From the IMG/VR virus record IMGVR_UViG_3300037322_000275, positions 29,082 to 93,081 of that record: a DNA stretch of 64,000 bases. The stretch is one strand, 5' to 3'. The notes beneath the pieces were generated by a model. It did not search any database, had not been told where the DNA came from, and saw only the letters and a program-made list of their open reading frames with translations. Positions 27,979-37,339 of this stretch are shown here, piece by piece. The stretch's first letter is position 1; each line of letters opens with the position of its first letter. The translations under genes were made by a program, and so were the position numbers. The DNA is from a virus.

Positions 27979-28535
27979 TATTTTTTATTAAAGAAATTAT
28001 GAATTGGTGAGTATTTTTCTTCACTAAATTTAAAATTTTCTAGTTCTTCTGTTGTTCGTAACTTTAAATCACTTTTTTCATTATTTCTGAGGTCATGATT
28101 TGTATTGTTTACAGTAAAAAAAACTTCGTTATAACTTTCCATAAGACTTAACAAAAAATCTTCACTATCTTTTTTATCTGTAAAACTTTTAAGAAATTTA
28201 ACAGTTAATCTGTGATTTGAGTGACCTTGTTCAAAAAGAAACCTAAATAAAGTAGTAAAGATTTTCAACATATAAAAATCTTTAAAATTGCTAACTTTAA
28301 TGTGATCTTCTGTACACCATTCAATAATACATTTGAAAATCTTTTCTAACATTAAGATGTATTCTTTTGTATACGCTAATGTTTCTTTTCTTAAGAAATA
28401 CTTTAATTCTAAAGCACAATCTTTATCAAAGTCTGTTTTTTGAATTCTAGAGTAACACATTGCAGACGATTCTAGACAATTTATAGAACCATATTTAAAA
28501 TAAACATAGTTTTCAGAAAAACTATGATCTTTCAT
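27978..28535 (-). CDS. Unknown protein (185 aa) beside the DnaB-like helicase
   Basis: Helical, rich in Phe, Lys and Glu, with several cysteines (INCLESSAMCYSR, WCTED). It follows the replicative helicase by 18 bases and abuts a member of the paralogue family. A helicase loader or replication accessory is conceivable from position only. Confidence 0.7.
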   Translation of the reverse strand: MKDHSFSENYVYFKYGSINCLESSAMCYSRIQKTDFDKDCALELKYFLRKETLAYTKEYILMLEKIFKCIIEWCTEDHIKVSNFKDFYMLKIFTTLFRFLFEQGHSNHRLTVKFLKSFTDKKDSEDFLLSLMESYNEVFFTVNNTNHDLRNNEKSDLKLRTTEELENFKFSEEKYSPIHNFFNKK

Positions 28536-28553
28536 TTGTTTTTTTTCTCATTT

Positions 28554-29660
28554 TTATTTGTTTTTTATAAATTTGTATACTTTTTCCATTTTTTCAGTGT
28601 TTTTTGAGTCAGGTAATTCTGAAAAAAAGTTAACTGCGCCATCAAAATATAATGGACAAACATTACCTGCACCACCGTCACGACTACCCATGATTTCTAA
28701 AAATCTAATATTGTCTTTTAATTGTTTAATATCGTATCCAAAGTATTCAGGAATTTCATGACGATAAGGACTAAATAAACCAAGCATGACATTTGCATCT
28801 CTACCTGTAAGTTTATTATCACCTAGACCATCCATTGTGGGTTTAAGACGATTTGCCTTTTTGTTTTCAATACCTTCCTGTGCAGAACTCTGCTGTTGTA
28901 TAACTACAGGTATATAATTAAATCTGTTTCTAAGCTTAATTAAATAGTCTGAAGATAATACTGAAATACTTTGATGAAGATTCATTTGTTCACCATTTCT
29001 TTTTTCTGTTGAAATAAGTGAAATGTGGTCAATAACAATCATTACATATTCATCAGGATCGTTTGCTTCATAATAGTCCTCAATAGTTGTTGTTTTACCT
29101 TTAATTTCAATGTCACGGTAATGTAATTTACCATTAGCTAGAGCATATTCTCTAACTAGGTTGTACATACCAAAACCATTTCTAATATCATCTACAAACT
29201 CTACAACTTCTTCAATTTTGTCAAAGTATTCTTTATATTTTGAAAGAATTTGTAAAACTTCTTCTGAAAGAACCTTTTTTGAATTTGTAGATTTTAAATC
29301 TGTTGGTGAAATTCTAATTCCTTCTTTAACATACAGAATATTTGCAAAACAAGATAACATTTTTTCTTCCTTAGACATTTCAAGACTAAAGTAAAAAACT
29401 TTTAATCTTATGTTAAGACCATTATCTAGTATTTGTTGTACTGTATTATAAAGAAATAACCAGTCTGTGATTTGTGTTTTACCAACCTTCTGGTTTGCTG
29501 AAATTAGGTAATACTTACCTTGTTCTATTCCTGGTGAACTGTTTTCAAATCGAGGCAATCCCCATGGAATACAGTTCACTTTACCATCTAATATTCTTTC
29601 TCTCTTTTGTTTTATATTACTATAAACTCTTGAAAATAAACTATCATTTTCTTTTTTCAT
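28554..29660 (-). CDS. DnaB-family replicative helicase
   Basis: 368 residues. Walker A is ISANQKVGKTQ, the FSLEMSKEEK motif follows, Walker B is VIVIDHISLI, and VVIQQQSS gives the H3-type Gln motif. It is shorter than bacterial DnaB (about 470) because the N-terminal primase-interaction domain is missing, as usual in phages. It should unwind the fork together with the primase at 24.8 kb and PolB at 33.7 kb. Confidence 0.9.
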   Translation of the reverse strand: MKKENDSLFSRVYSNIKQKRERILDGKVNCIPWGLPRFENSSPGIEQGKYYLISANQKVGKTQITDWLFLYNTVQQILDNGLNIRLKVFYFSLEMSKEEKMLSCFANILYVKEGIRISPTDLKSTNSKKVLSEEVLQILSKYKEYFDKIEEVVEFVDDIRNGFGMYNLVREYALANGKLHYRDIEIKGKTTTIEDYYEANDPDEYVMIVIDHISLISTEKRNGEQMNLHQSISVLSSDYLIKLRNRFNYIPVVIQQQSSAQEGIENKKANRLKPTMDGLGDNKLTGRDANVMLGLFSPYRHEIPEYFGYDIKQLKDNIRFLEIMGSRDGGAGNVCPLYFDGAVNFFSELPDSKNTEKMEKVYKFIKNK

Positions 29661-29740
29661 TAATTTTATTAGTGTTTACTAATAATCTCTTTGATTTTTG
29701 TTTATTTGTATAGTTTTTAATAATTATTAAGATTACTAAA

Positions 29741-30250
29741 TTATTTGTTCATCAATTCTAGAATGTTATTCATTGAATAATGTCTATCTCCTTTTTCTTG
29801 CAATCTGTTTTCACTTGAAGAATAATTTATTACAAAATTTTTGTCAATAGACCAGCAGTTATCACTAGAATGCAAGACCCAACCACCTGCTTTACCACAA
29901 AACAAAAAACCATATCTCATGTTGTGATATGCGTTGAAACGAGTTTCTGAAATAATTTGTTTCAAATATCCTGCAACATCTTTATCTGTAGCGTCAAAGT
30001 ATGTCTTACAGATGTTTACTATATCAAAGAAAGAACGCACTTGGCAACTGCATTGGAGATTCGAAAATTCCTTGTTGTAATACGTTTGTGGCACACCATA
30101 AAAAGAATTATATTTTGTTTTTTTTAAAAGCATGCTTCTTAAAAATAAATCTAAAGTTGTGAGACGAATACCGTTTGATCTAATATCTAGTTCAGAAAGA
30201 TATAATTTTTCAAAGGGAATCTCTTTTTTCTCTACTTGTACATCATCCAT
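29741..30250 (-). CDS. Lineage-specific paralogue family, member 2
   Basis: 169 residues. Carries the family core NLQCSCQVRSFFDIVNIC with downstream DVAGYLKQII, and ends RHYSMNNILELMN, matching the YS-x-x-x-hydrophobic tail of the other members. It overlaps the upstream gene by 19 bases. Function unknown. Confidence 0.75.
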   Translation of the reverse strand: MDDVQVEKKEIPFEKLYLSELDIRSNGIRLTTLDLFLRSMLLKKTKYNSFYGVPQTYYNKEFSNLQCSCQVRSFFDIVNICKTYFDATDKDVAGYLKQIISETRFNAYHNMRYGFLFCGKAGGWVLHSSDNCWSIDKNFVINYSSSENRLQEKGDRHYSMNNILELMNK

Positions 30251-30834
30251 AACTTAATATTGTTTTCACTGTTGGGATTAATTATTGTTTGTGATACAAT
30301 GTCTGAAATTTCATCTAAAGCAGGTAATATATCTTCATCAAAATCTACATTTGTTGAAAACAGAGCTATTGCACACTTTTGTTGACTAACTGAATATTTT
30401 ATTACCTTTTTGAAAATACTTCTTTTTAGTTCAATACGATCACTATCAACAGTTGGTACTTCTTCTTCAATACTTGAAATTAAATCATTAATTCCCTGAA
30501 ATTCAATAATGCCACAGGAAATAGTTGATTCTGATGCAGAAAGAAAACACAATTCTAGCTCTACAAATTCTCCATCATTATCTGTAAAAGCAGAACCATC
30601 TTCTGAAATACTTGCAATTACTTGAGCTTCTGTTAAAGATATAACTACATTTGACTCTTCTTCTAGTGTAATATTATTCTGAACTTCTTCAAAAAAATCT
30701 TTAGAATATCTAACAAGTTTTAAAGAATCATTTTGTAAAAAATAATAATTACCTTCTGTTTTAACTAAGTTATATTCTTTATCTAAAGTTATCTTGTAAG
30801 GTCCTTCATTAATACATTTAATTTTTTTGTCCAT
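30232..30834 (-). CDS. Unknown conserved phage protein (200 aa)
   Basis: The N-terminal part (NEGPYKITLDKEYNLVKTEG) looks like a small beta domain. An acidic middle includes ASESTISCGIIEFQGINDLI. It overlaps the downstream paralogue-family gene. No family was recognised. Confidence 0.75.
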   Translation of the reverse strand: MDKKIKCINEGPYKITLDKEYNLVKTEGNYYFLQNDSLKLVRYSKDFFEEVQNNITLEEESNVVISLTEAQVIASISEDGSAFTDNDGEFVELELCFLSASESTISCGIIEFQGINDLISSIEEEVPTVDSDRIELKRSIFKKVIKYSVSQQKCAIALFSTNVDFDEDILPALDEISDIVSQTIINPNSENNIKLWMMYK

Positions 30835-30874
30835 TTTTTTTTAGTTTTATTGTTTTTTAAATATTTAAAGAAAA

Positions 30875-31282
30875 CTATAATTCTTCATTCATTGTATAGA
30901 AATTTTCTAAACTATAGTTATCTACACCTTTTTTAGTATAAAAATGCTTTATGCTATAGTCACTGATCCACTGTGCACTCTTGTTTAATGCATACTTTAC
31001 AACAACTTTGTTTACTTCTGTGCAATACACTAAAATAACAAATGAAGACTCCTTCATTATTGTGTGTATGATTTTTACAACAGCTTTTAAGCTAGTATTT
31101 TCAAATCTAGATAAAACAATAGAATGCAATTCAGTAATACTTCTAAATTTACCGCTGTCACACTGTAATTTTGTACATTCTTTATCGTGATAAGATTTAT
31201 AACTTACACCTCTAAGAAAAAATCTTATCAGCTGTGTTCTTGTTCTTGTTTTAGGAACGTCTAATTCTTTAACGTAAATCAT
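30875..31282 (-). CDS. Lineage-specific paralogue family, member 3
   Basis: 135 residues. The core KLQCDSGKFRSITELHSIVL aligns with member 4 (LQCEEGKYRSFDEVFEII) over its whole length. LKAVVKIIHTI follows, and the tail DNYSLENFYTM is the family's Y-S motif. Overlaps the upstream gene by 4 bases. Function unknown. Confidence 0.75.
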   Translation of the reverse strand: MIYVKELDVPKTRTRTQLIRFFLRGVSYKSYHDKECTKLQCDSGKFRSITELHSIVLSRFENTSLKAVVKIIHTIMKESSFVILVYCTEVNKVVVKYALNKSAQWISDYSIKHFYTKKGVDNYSLENFYTMNEEL

Positions 31283-31689
31283 TTTTCATTTTTGATTATT
31301 TTTATTAATTCTTTAAGACATCTTAGTTCTGCTTCTTCGTAGATTTCATCTGTTCTGTAAGGGAATATATCTACAATTAATCCTTTACTAATAGTATCAG
31401 GGATTGTTCTACCATGTGATATGTAAACAGTTTTACCATCACTTAGCGTTTTTGATGTTATAGAAACATTTATATTATACTTTTTTCTAAACCATCTAAA
31501 AGCTTGTTGATAAAGAGGTACTGGAAATTTCATCCAATTTAATTTTTTTTCAACTTTACAAGTATGGATAACTAATTGATCTTCTTGAAAATCTTTATTA
31601 GCAAAACTATATAAAGCTAAACAATACTCATCAAATCCTAATTCTTTTAAAGCTAATGCTTCTTCATAAGGAATAAATTCTTTTTCCAT
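31279..31689 (-). CDS. Conserved phage protein with EEALALKELGFDE motif (136 aa)
   Basis: EFIPYEEALALKELGFDEYC followed by PLYQQAFRWFRKKY and a C-terminal YEEAELRCLKELI is an arrangement I have seen in many Bacteroidota phage and prophage proteins of unknown function. There is no catalytic motif. Coupled by 4-base overlap to the next gene. Confidence 0.8.
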   Translation of the reverse strand: MEKEFIPYEEALALKELGFDEYCLALYSFANKDFQEDQLVIHTCKVEKKLNWMKFPVPLYQQAFRWFRKKYNINVSITSKTLSDGKTVYISHGRTIPDTISKGLIVDIFPYRTDEIYEEAELRCLKELIKIIKNEK

Positions 31690-31726
31690 AATTATTTATA
31701 ATTTTATAAACATTTTTCATCTTTAT

Positions 31727-32332
31727 CTATTTAAGTGTTGTTGTCCAGTCTTCACTTGAAAAAGAAGATTCATCTATAAAGTTAGATAGTCTACTAGTTT
31801 CGTGTTTACCATCTTTTTTATATATAAAGTAATCAGCTTGCTGAAGATATTGGTAATTATCTAACGAATCAATGTATACTTTCGCAGCGTTTAAAACATC
31901 GTCTTTTGAATAAGAAGGATTGCTAAAAAACCATCTAGAAAGTTTATCATAACAACTGTCATGACTACCCATACTACCAATTTTTAATCCTTTCCATAAA
32001 CTACGATATTCTTCCGTAAATCCAGACAAACCATTTTTAACTTCTCTTGTAGATTTCTTAACAACCTTTTTTTCTTTTGTTGTATTTAAACCTTCTATTT
32101 CTAAATAATCTATTAATAAATTACCTTTTTCTCTAATAATTAATATTTCTTCATTGTTTTCTAATATTATTTTTATAAAGTTTTTATTTTGTAATTCTTT
32201 TTTAACACTATCTACAACTGAATAACCTACAAGAGGATACTTAATTGTAAGTAATGTCAGAAACTCAACTAATGAAATATTAGAATTATCTAGAAAATTA
32301 AAATCTAAAATTAATGCTAATTTGTTTTTCAC
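31727..32332 (-). CDS. Conserved phage protein, replication-region type (201 aa)
   Basis: The C-terminal half (YRSLWKGLKIGSMGS, then FFSNPSYSKDDVLNAAKVYI, and YLQQADYFIYKK ... SRLSNFID) forms a helical module typical of small phage replication or regulatory proteins. The N-terminal half is beta/alpha and variable. No enzymatic motif was seen; a DNA- or complex-binding role is possible. Confidence 0.75.
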   Translation of the reverse strand: MKNKLALILDFNFLDNSNISLVEFLTLLTIKYPLVGYSVVDSVKKELQNKNFIKIILENNEEILIIREKGNLLIDYLEIEGLNTTKEKKVVKKSTREVKNGLSGFTEEYRSLWKGLKIGSMGSHDSCYDKLSRWFFSNPSYSKDDVLNAAKVYIDSLDNYQYLQQADYFIYKKDGKHETSRLSNFIDESSFSSEDWTTTLK

Positions 32333-32352
32333 TTGTTTCTAGTTTACTAAAA

Positions 32353-32643
32353 TTATTTTTCTTCAGTTATAATAATACTACTTGGCGTAAGATTTCTAAT
32401 ACCATTTGTAGTGTTGTACACCTGTATTGTATTATTGGTTTTTTCAATAATTTTTGAAGGTGTAAGTTCTTTGATACCATTTGTTGTATTGTATACATTT
32501 GTGGTATTGCCGTTTGTTTGTATTACTTGTGACGGTGTTAAACTTCTAATACCGTTTTCTGTTTTATAAACTTCTGTTGTTTTTTGCTGAGCATTCACGT
32601 TACAAAACGTAAATAATACAATCAGCAATAATATTTCTTTCAT
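32353..32643 (-). CDS. Secreted repeat protein (signal peptide plus three 25-aa repeats)
   Basis: About 96 residues from the ATG at 32643, two bases from the upstream stop. MKEILLLIVLFTFCNVNA-QQ is a clear Sec signal peptide with a cleavable ANA-like site. The mature part is three tandem 25-residue repeats, each with VY(K/N)T(E/T)NGI(R/K)xLTPSxII. The repeats occupy 32356-32580. A phage protein exported to the periplasm or surface is unusual and may alter the envelope. The DNA repeats have diverged, so this is not recent slippage. Confidence 0.8.
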   Translation of the reverse strand: MKEILLLIVLFTFCNVNAQQKTTEVYKTENGIRSLTPSQVIQTNGNTTNVYNTTNGIKELTPSKIIEKTNNTIQVYNTTNGIRNLTPSSIIITEEK

Positions 32644-32644
32644 T

Positions 32645-32734
32645 TTATTTTTTTTTACGAAGAAACCACGCAATGGCGATTATCAATAACAGGTAACCAA
32701 ATACCATGTCAAAGCCATAAATTGTTTCTTCCAT
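32645..32734 (-). CDS. Single-pass membrane peptide (29 aa)
   Basis: Reads MEETIYGFDMVFGYLLLIIA then IAWFLRKKK: one transmembrane helix with a positive C-terminal tail. TAATG overlap with the upstream zinc-ribbon gene, and two bases to the secreted repeat protein, argue strongly that it is translated. Function unknown. Confidence 0.7.
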   Translation of the reverse strand: MEETIYGFDMVFGYLLLIIAIAWFLRKKK

Positions 32735-32925
32735 TATAATTCATTTTCAAATTCAAAATCATCTTCATTCATTGAAAAAAGATAATCACTTTCCAGTTCA
32801 CTTGTAACAACTCCTTCAGCTTTACATAAAGTACAGTCTTGATACTCAAATCCTTTTTTACCATTTGCTTTAGGTTGCATAATTTCTTTAGCACCTAAAC
32901 ACTTTGGACATCTTTTATTTTTCAT
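32734..32925 (-). CDS. Small zinc-ribbon protein (63 aa)
   Basis: CPKCLGAKEI and CTLCKAEGVV form a CxxCxG pair as in half of a DnaJ-type zinc finger, followed by an acidic tail (SMNEDDFEFENEL). It overlaps the upstream gene by 11 bases. Probably an adaptor or chaperone-like peptide. Confidence 0.75.
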   Translation of the reverse strand: MKNKRCPKCLGAKEIMQPKANGKKGFEYQDCTLCKAEGVVTSELESDYLFSMNEDDFEFENEL

Positions 32926-33178
32926 AGTTAATTCTTTCTTTTAACATTGATGCGGCTAAAACATATGATCTTTTTGCTAAAGTTTCATGATTTTTTATCA
33001 TTTCAACTCCTGCAGAAGAACCATGACAAGTTGACAACAATCCTTGCATTGCGGAATTTGCAAAATAATCCAGCAAAGTCATTCCTTTCTGAATATCATA
33101 TATTACGTTTTTTTCTTGTACTACAGTTTTATTAACGTCTAATTCAAAACTTGGAAATGCATTAATATTGTTTTTCAT
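32915..33178 (-). CDS. Conserved small phage protein (87 aa)
   Basis: QKGMTLLDYFANSAMQGLL followed by AKRSYVLAASML matches a widespread small helical phage/prophage protein of unknown function (the GMTLRDYFA...AMQGL type). Overlaps both neighbours. Confidence 0.8.
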   Translation of the reverse strand: MKNNINAFPSFELDVNKTVVQEKNVIYDIQKGMTLLDYFANSAMQGLLSTCHGSSAGVEMIKNHETLAKRSYVLAASMLKERINYEK

Positions 33179-33371
33179 AATATTTTATTTTATTTGATTC
33201 TAATATCCAATTTTCATTGTTAATTTCTAAATAATCCATGATTTGAAATATAGAAACTTCCATGTCTAAATCTAATTTAATATGTTCCGAAATTAATATA
33301 GGATTAGTAACACTGTGTTCTTCCATAACTAAATCTATTGCAAAAACATATTCTGGTTGATTAATTGTCAT
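33162..33371 (-). CDS. Unknown small protein (69 aa)
   Basis: Begins MTINQPEYVFAIDLV; alpha/beta. The ATG at 33371 lies inside the end of the upstream gene (11-base overlap); an upstream TTG is less likely. No family was recognised. Confidence 0.65.
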   Translation of the reverse strand: MTINQPEYVFAIDLVMEEHSVTNPILISEHIKLDLDMEVSIFQIMDYLEINNENWILESNKIKYYEKQY

Positions 33372-33627
33372 TTTCAATTATTTTATCAATTCTATAAACT
33401 GAATTTAATGTTTCAAATGTGTTTTCATCAATAATTTTAGTTACTGGTGACGTTGATATACCTCGAAGATGAGGTTTACTATAATGAACTGGAGCTAAAT
33501 TAAATCTTTTACCAACAATAGGTGGTTTGGTAAAAATACCTTCATAGTGATCTTCTAAATCTCCATATCCTGTTTTACCATGAACAGGTTTATCAACAGA
33601 TCCTAATTTTTTAATTTTGTACTTCAT
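33361..33627 (-). CDS. Unknown small beta-rich protein (88 aa)
   Basis: KPPIVGKRFNLAP and STSPVTKIIDENTFETLNSV form a compact beta protein seen in other Bacteroidota phages without known function. It is located just after PolB in the transcript. Confidence 0.75.
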   Translation of the reverse strand: MKYKIKKLGSVDKPVHGKTGYGDLEDHYEGIFTKPPIVGKRFNLAPVHYSKPHLRGISTSPVTKIIDENTFETLNSVYRIDKIIENDN

Positions 33628-33649
33628 AATTATTTAAGTTTATTAATTA

Positions 33650-35668
33650 TTAAAATAATTTTAATTGATTAAAGTTATTTATCTCATCAATTATTCTCTG
33701 TGTTTTACTAATGTAGTAAGAATAATTAACGTTGTATTCATTAAAAGGTTTCTCTTCATAGTTGTTAAACAATATGACACCTTCACCTACATTTACATGC
33801 ATCATTGTAGCATCTCCATAAATTAAAAGATCGATACTTTTTATTAATTGATCTTCACTTAAAGGTTTCCAATTAGGGTAATCTTCTCTATTGTGTTTAG
33901 AAATTAATTCATTTGTTAATCTATCTCGATCTGTTTCAGAATAAACTTTTGATTTCTTTTGTTTAAACAAATATAGACCTTTTTTACTAAAATAATATCT
34001 ATTCAATTGTTGTTGAACTTTTCCACTATGAAATACAGCAAAATCTTTACCTATTTTATTAGATTTACAATAATCATAGATATGTAGTTTGTATTTTTCA
34101 GGATTACTAATAAACTCACCTGGTGAAATATTATTAATATAATAGTTGTGTAAAGCTTTTGATATTACTAACTCGTCTGTTGAATCACCTAAAGGAATTT
34201 CTTTCTGACCTTTTTCATTAAAATCTAATTTAAAGAAACCTTTACGTTTGACATCACCAGATTTAGTTTTACATATATAGTTATTTACATTTTTATATAT
34301 GATTTTATCGTAATGTTCATGTTCTAGATCTAATTGAAATTTATTACAAACCATATTAAGAATATCTTTATACTGTTGAATCTGATGTTTTGGAACAATC
34401 ACTTCAATACCGTCAGTATTTGCTGAAACAACTTGCCAGTTATTAATTAAACATGATTCAATACATTTAGTAAGAATTAATTGACCAATTAGTCTCATTC
34501 GCATTGCACCTTCAGGAAAGTATAACCAACCATGTTCCATATCCAGTAAACCTGATGTTGAATTAAGAATTAACTTAAAGAATGTGTCTTTTTGTTTTTC
34601 TTTTGCTTTTTTAGCAATAATTCTTTCATCTTTTACTTGAATATATTTGTTTAGAACTTCAGGAAATCTAATACATTTATAATTTATTATTAAATTAGGA
34701 TATAAAGAAGCTACATCAGAAGTTAAAACATCATAATCATCATTACCTTGATATTGTTCATTTTCATTTATAGAATGTAAACCACCAACACCATAGGTTA
34801 ATCGTATAGAAGTGTTATTGTAATTAACTAACAGTTCTCTACTGAATTTATCTTTTGACTTTAATATGTCATTCCACAATTCTTTAAATATAGGAAGTTT
34901 AAATTCAGGATCAAAACCTTTTAACACATCGTTAAGATACATGTCACCTTTCTCAAATCTTTGATTTCTTACATAAAAAGGTTTTTTATGTGTAATTCTA
35001 CAATAATCTAAAAGTAATGCTTCAGAAGCAATCTTAGTAGCATCCATAGACCAACAGTCAATACCATACTCTTTAACAATGTTTGCACGAAGTTTGATGT
35101 CATCCTGCATTTTAATAGTAAGTAATTCAAGAATACCTAAATCATGTGTGTAATTATAATAACGTAACTTTGGTAACTGATCTATTGTTAAGACAGAGTC
35201 GTGTCTATAAGGTAATTCTTGAACAACAGGATAACCTAGTTGAATACCTAAAGACTTTAAACTGATTTTTTTGGATATTCTTAACATCTTAGACCAATAC
35301 GCAAATAAATCAATATCAATCCACTTTGTCTTTAAATATTTAACTTTTTTAATTTCGTCATCTTGATAATTTTCACCATAAATTATTTTATCTGAAAAAT
35401 ATTTCAAACTTGAAGTTACATTTGCCCAATTTAAATCTTGATACTTGCTGTAATTTAACAACAAATATTTAATAACTTGATTGTCGTAATGTATACCATT
35501 AAAACTAATTAAAAAACCTTCATAATCTAAAAACCAATTGTAAATTTCTTTTAATTCATTTCTTTCTTCACTAATTTCGTAAAAAACAATTTCTTTTGTG
35601 TCAAGGTTTTTAATTCCAACACAAAAGAAGTTGTGAAAACATTCGATATCATATAATTCTTTTTTCAT
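33650..35668 (-). CDS. Family B DNA polymerase
   Basis: 672 residues with proofreading and polymerase domains. Exo I is DIE (residues 7-9), Exo II FNGIHYDNQ, Exo III YNYTHDLG. Polymerase motif A is SDVASLYPNLI, motif B KLILNSTSG, and motif C SANTDGIEV, where the usual DTD is NTD. A short PolB (about 670 aa) of this type occurs in one branch of crAss-like phages, others having PolA. It is the replicative polymerase. Confidence 0.93.
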   Translation of the reverse strand: MKKELYDIECFHNFFCVGIKNLDTKEIVFYEISEERNELKEIYNWFLDYEGFLISFNGIHYDNQVIKYLLLNYSKYQDLNWANVTSSLKYFSDKIIYGENYQDDEIKKVKYLKTKWIDIDLFAYWSKMLRISKKISLKSLGIQLGYPVVQELPYRHDSVLTIDQLPKLRYYNYTHDLGILELLTIKMQDDIKLRANIVKEYGIDCWSMDATKIASEALLLDYCRITHKKPFYVRNQRFEKGDMYLNDVLKGFDPEFKLPIFKELWNDILKSKDKFSRELLVNYNNTSIRLTYGVGGLHSINENEQYQGNDDYDVLTSDVASLYPNLIINYKCIRFPEVLNKYIQVKDERIIAKKAKEKQKDTFFKLILNSTSGLLDMEHGWLYFPEGAMRMRLIGQLILTKCIESCLINNWQVVSANTDGIEVIVPKHQIQQYKDILNMVCNKFQLDLEHEHYDKIIYKNVNNYICKTKSGDVKRKGFFKLDFNEKGQKEIPLGDSTDELVISKALHNYYINNISPGEFISNPEKYKLHIYDYCKSNKIGKDFAVFHSGKVQQQLNRYYFSKKGLYLFKQKKSKVYSETDRDRLTNELISKHNREDYPNWKPLSEDQLIKSIDLLIYGDATMMHVNVGEGVILFNNYEEKPFNEYNVNYSYYISKTQRIIDEINNFNQLKLF

Positions 35669-35710
35669 TTAATTGTTTTAGATGAGTCATATCTTTAAAA
35701 CAAACAAGAA

Positions 35711-36160
35711 TTAATTAACTGTCTGAAGATCGTTAATTTTTTTACTATTTTTTTCTTTAACCATTTTAAACAAAGTAAACCATGAATATTTTGAATTACC
35801 TTTTTCTGTACTTACCTCAGTTGAAGCATAATTATTGTAAAGCATTACACTTCTTGAAATATCACCACAAAACATTGTATATAAATTTTTTGAAACACCA
35901 GTTTTTATACATTTAGGTTTTAAATTAATTAATTCATTCATTAATTCAACAACTGTTGTTTCAGGGTAATAAGTTGTAATGATTTCAAACACTTCGTCAA
36001 AAGATCTATATTTTCCTTCTTCACATTGTAACTCAAGAAAATCTGAATCTGTATACGAAGAAAGACTTGTTAGATATCCTCTTCTAAATGTAGACGAAAA
36101 CAAAAGTGTTAAAAATTGCTTTATTGTTTCCTGTTTTTCGATTTTTACATATAATGCCAT
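35711..36160 (-). CDS. Lineage-specific paralogue family, member 4
   Basis: 149 residues. It has the clearest family core: LQCEEGKYRSFDEVFEIITT, then YYPETTVVELMNELI, and the tail SKYSWFTLFKM. Directly follows the 313-residue gene with a one-base overlap. Function unknown. Confidence 0.75.
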   Translation of the reverse strand: MALYVKIEKQETIKQFLTLLFSSTFRRGYLTSLSSYTDSDFLELQCEEGKYRSFDEVFEIITTYYPETTVVELMNELINLKPKCIKTGVSKNLYTMFCGDISRSVMLYNNYASTEVSTEKGNSKYSWFTLFKMVKEKNSKKINDLQTVN

Positions 36161-37101
36161 TATTTGTTAATTTTAGTTTTTACTAATTGTTTTAAAGATT
36201 CTGTAATAGTTTTATAATTGGAATTGTTAATATTTAAACAATTTTTAATAATATCATTTAAACTTAAACAAGGTTTGTTTATTAATATATATTCTTCAGC
36301 CTTTTTTTTAGTAAAAAAAGTTAAAAGTTTACAATCTCTATAGTAACTACTGGCTGTTTGTTCACAAATATTGGTTTTATCTTTATCATTAAATGGTGTT
36401 ACTAAAACATAAAATTTATCACTTTCAAAAATATCAATACCCTCTTCTGTTGTAAATAATGGTTTTTTAACTTTAATCTCAACAGGATATGATCTTCTAG
36501 CTTTCTCTAGTAAAGATTTTTCTTCAACTACTTTAGTTTCAATAAAATGTTCAATTTTATCAATACCAATACCGTAAAGTATATGTAATTCTGTAATAGC
36601 ACAAACGTTATTTAAATCATTTGTATATCTAAATGCTAGTATTCTAGATTTAATACCTCTATTAATACCATTAAAAGGCGTTACTGAGTCACCAACATGA
36701 AATTGATTACCTTCATTGTTTTGAACTTCAAGAATTACTGCTTTGTCATAGATTGTTTTACGATCACTTACTTTTATTACTTTGAACCAAGGTAATGGTT
36801 TAATTTCTTTAGTTTTTTTTACAAATGATTTCATAGCTTCACTATATTCTACATATTTATCTAATTTGATACAGGTTTCTAACCAATGTTTTTTTTCAGC
36901 TTTAGCTTTTCTAAAAACATAAGAATCTCTATTGAAATCACCATATTTAAATAGTTTTTTAAAACTTCCATTTTGATACACATTAAAACAGTTTTTAATG
37001 TCCTTTTCTAACTTAAATATATAAACAAGAGAATTACTTTCTGCAGTGTAAATTTCATCTTCAATTAAGTCTTTTTTTTCTATAATTTTCATAATTTTCA
37101 T
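36160..37101 (-). CDS. Unknown conserved phage protein (313 aa)
   Basis: Contains VGDSVTPFNGINRGIKSRIL, a possible small beta-barrel, and PLFTTEEGIDIFESDKFYVL followed by TFFTKKKAEEYILINKPCLS, a module shared by many Bacteroidota phage proteins. Two nearby ATGs (37101, 37092). No enzyme motif was seen. Confidence 0.75.
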   Translation of the reverse strand: MKIMKIIEKKDLIEDEIYTAESNSLVYIFKLEKDIKNCFNVYQNGSFKKLFKYGDFNRDSYVFRKAKAEKKHWLETCIKLDKYVEYSEAMKSFVKKTKEIKPLPWFKVIKVSDRKTIYDKAVILEVQNNEGNQFHVGDSVTPFNGINRGIKSRILAFRYTNDLNNVCAITELHILYGIGIDKIEHFIETKVVEEKSLLEKARRSYPVEIKVKKPLFTTEEGIDIFESDKFYVLVTPFNDKDKTNICEQTASSYYRDCKLLTFFTKKKAEEYILINKPCLSLNDIIKNCLNINNSNYKTITESLKQLVKTKINK

Positions 37102-37273
37102 AATTTTTATTAATTAGTTATTGTTTTTTTTTATTCACAATATAGCTGTTAAAATAAATTGGCTACTAATACATATCTGATTTCGCAGTTACATATTTTC
37201 ACCAATTTAAAACTAACTAAAACATCTTTAAAATAAATTAAAGACTTAAACCAAAATTATGAAATTTAGTTTG

Positions 37274-37332
37274 TGGACGATTGGGGAATCGAACTCCTGT
37301 TTTCAAATCTGTCACCTAACAGACTACCGCCC
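37274..37332 (-). tRNA. Short tRNA-like element lacking an anticodon arm
   Basis: Acceptor GGGCGGT pairs with ATCGTCC (7 of 7, two G-U). AG and a TCTG-TTAGGTGA-CAGA arm follow, then only TTTGAAAAC, then a T arm with canonical loop TTCGATT but a weak stem (AGGAG/CCCCA). Total 59 bases, about 14 too short for a cloverleaf. It is either a degenerate tRNA or a tRNA-like structure that is not used in decoding. Confidence 0.5.
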
Positions 37333-37339
37333 TTTTAAT

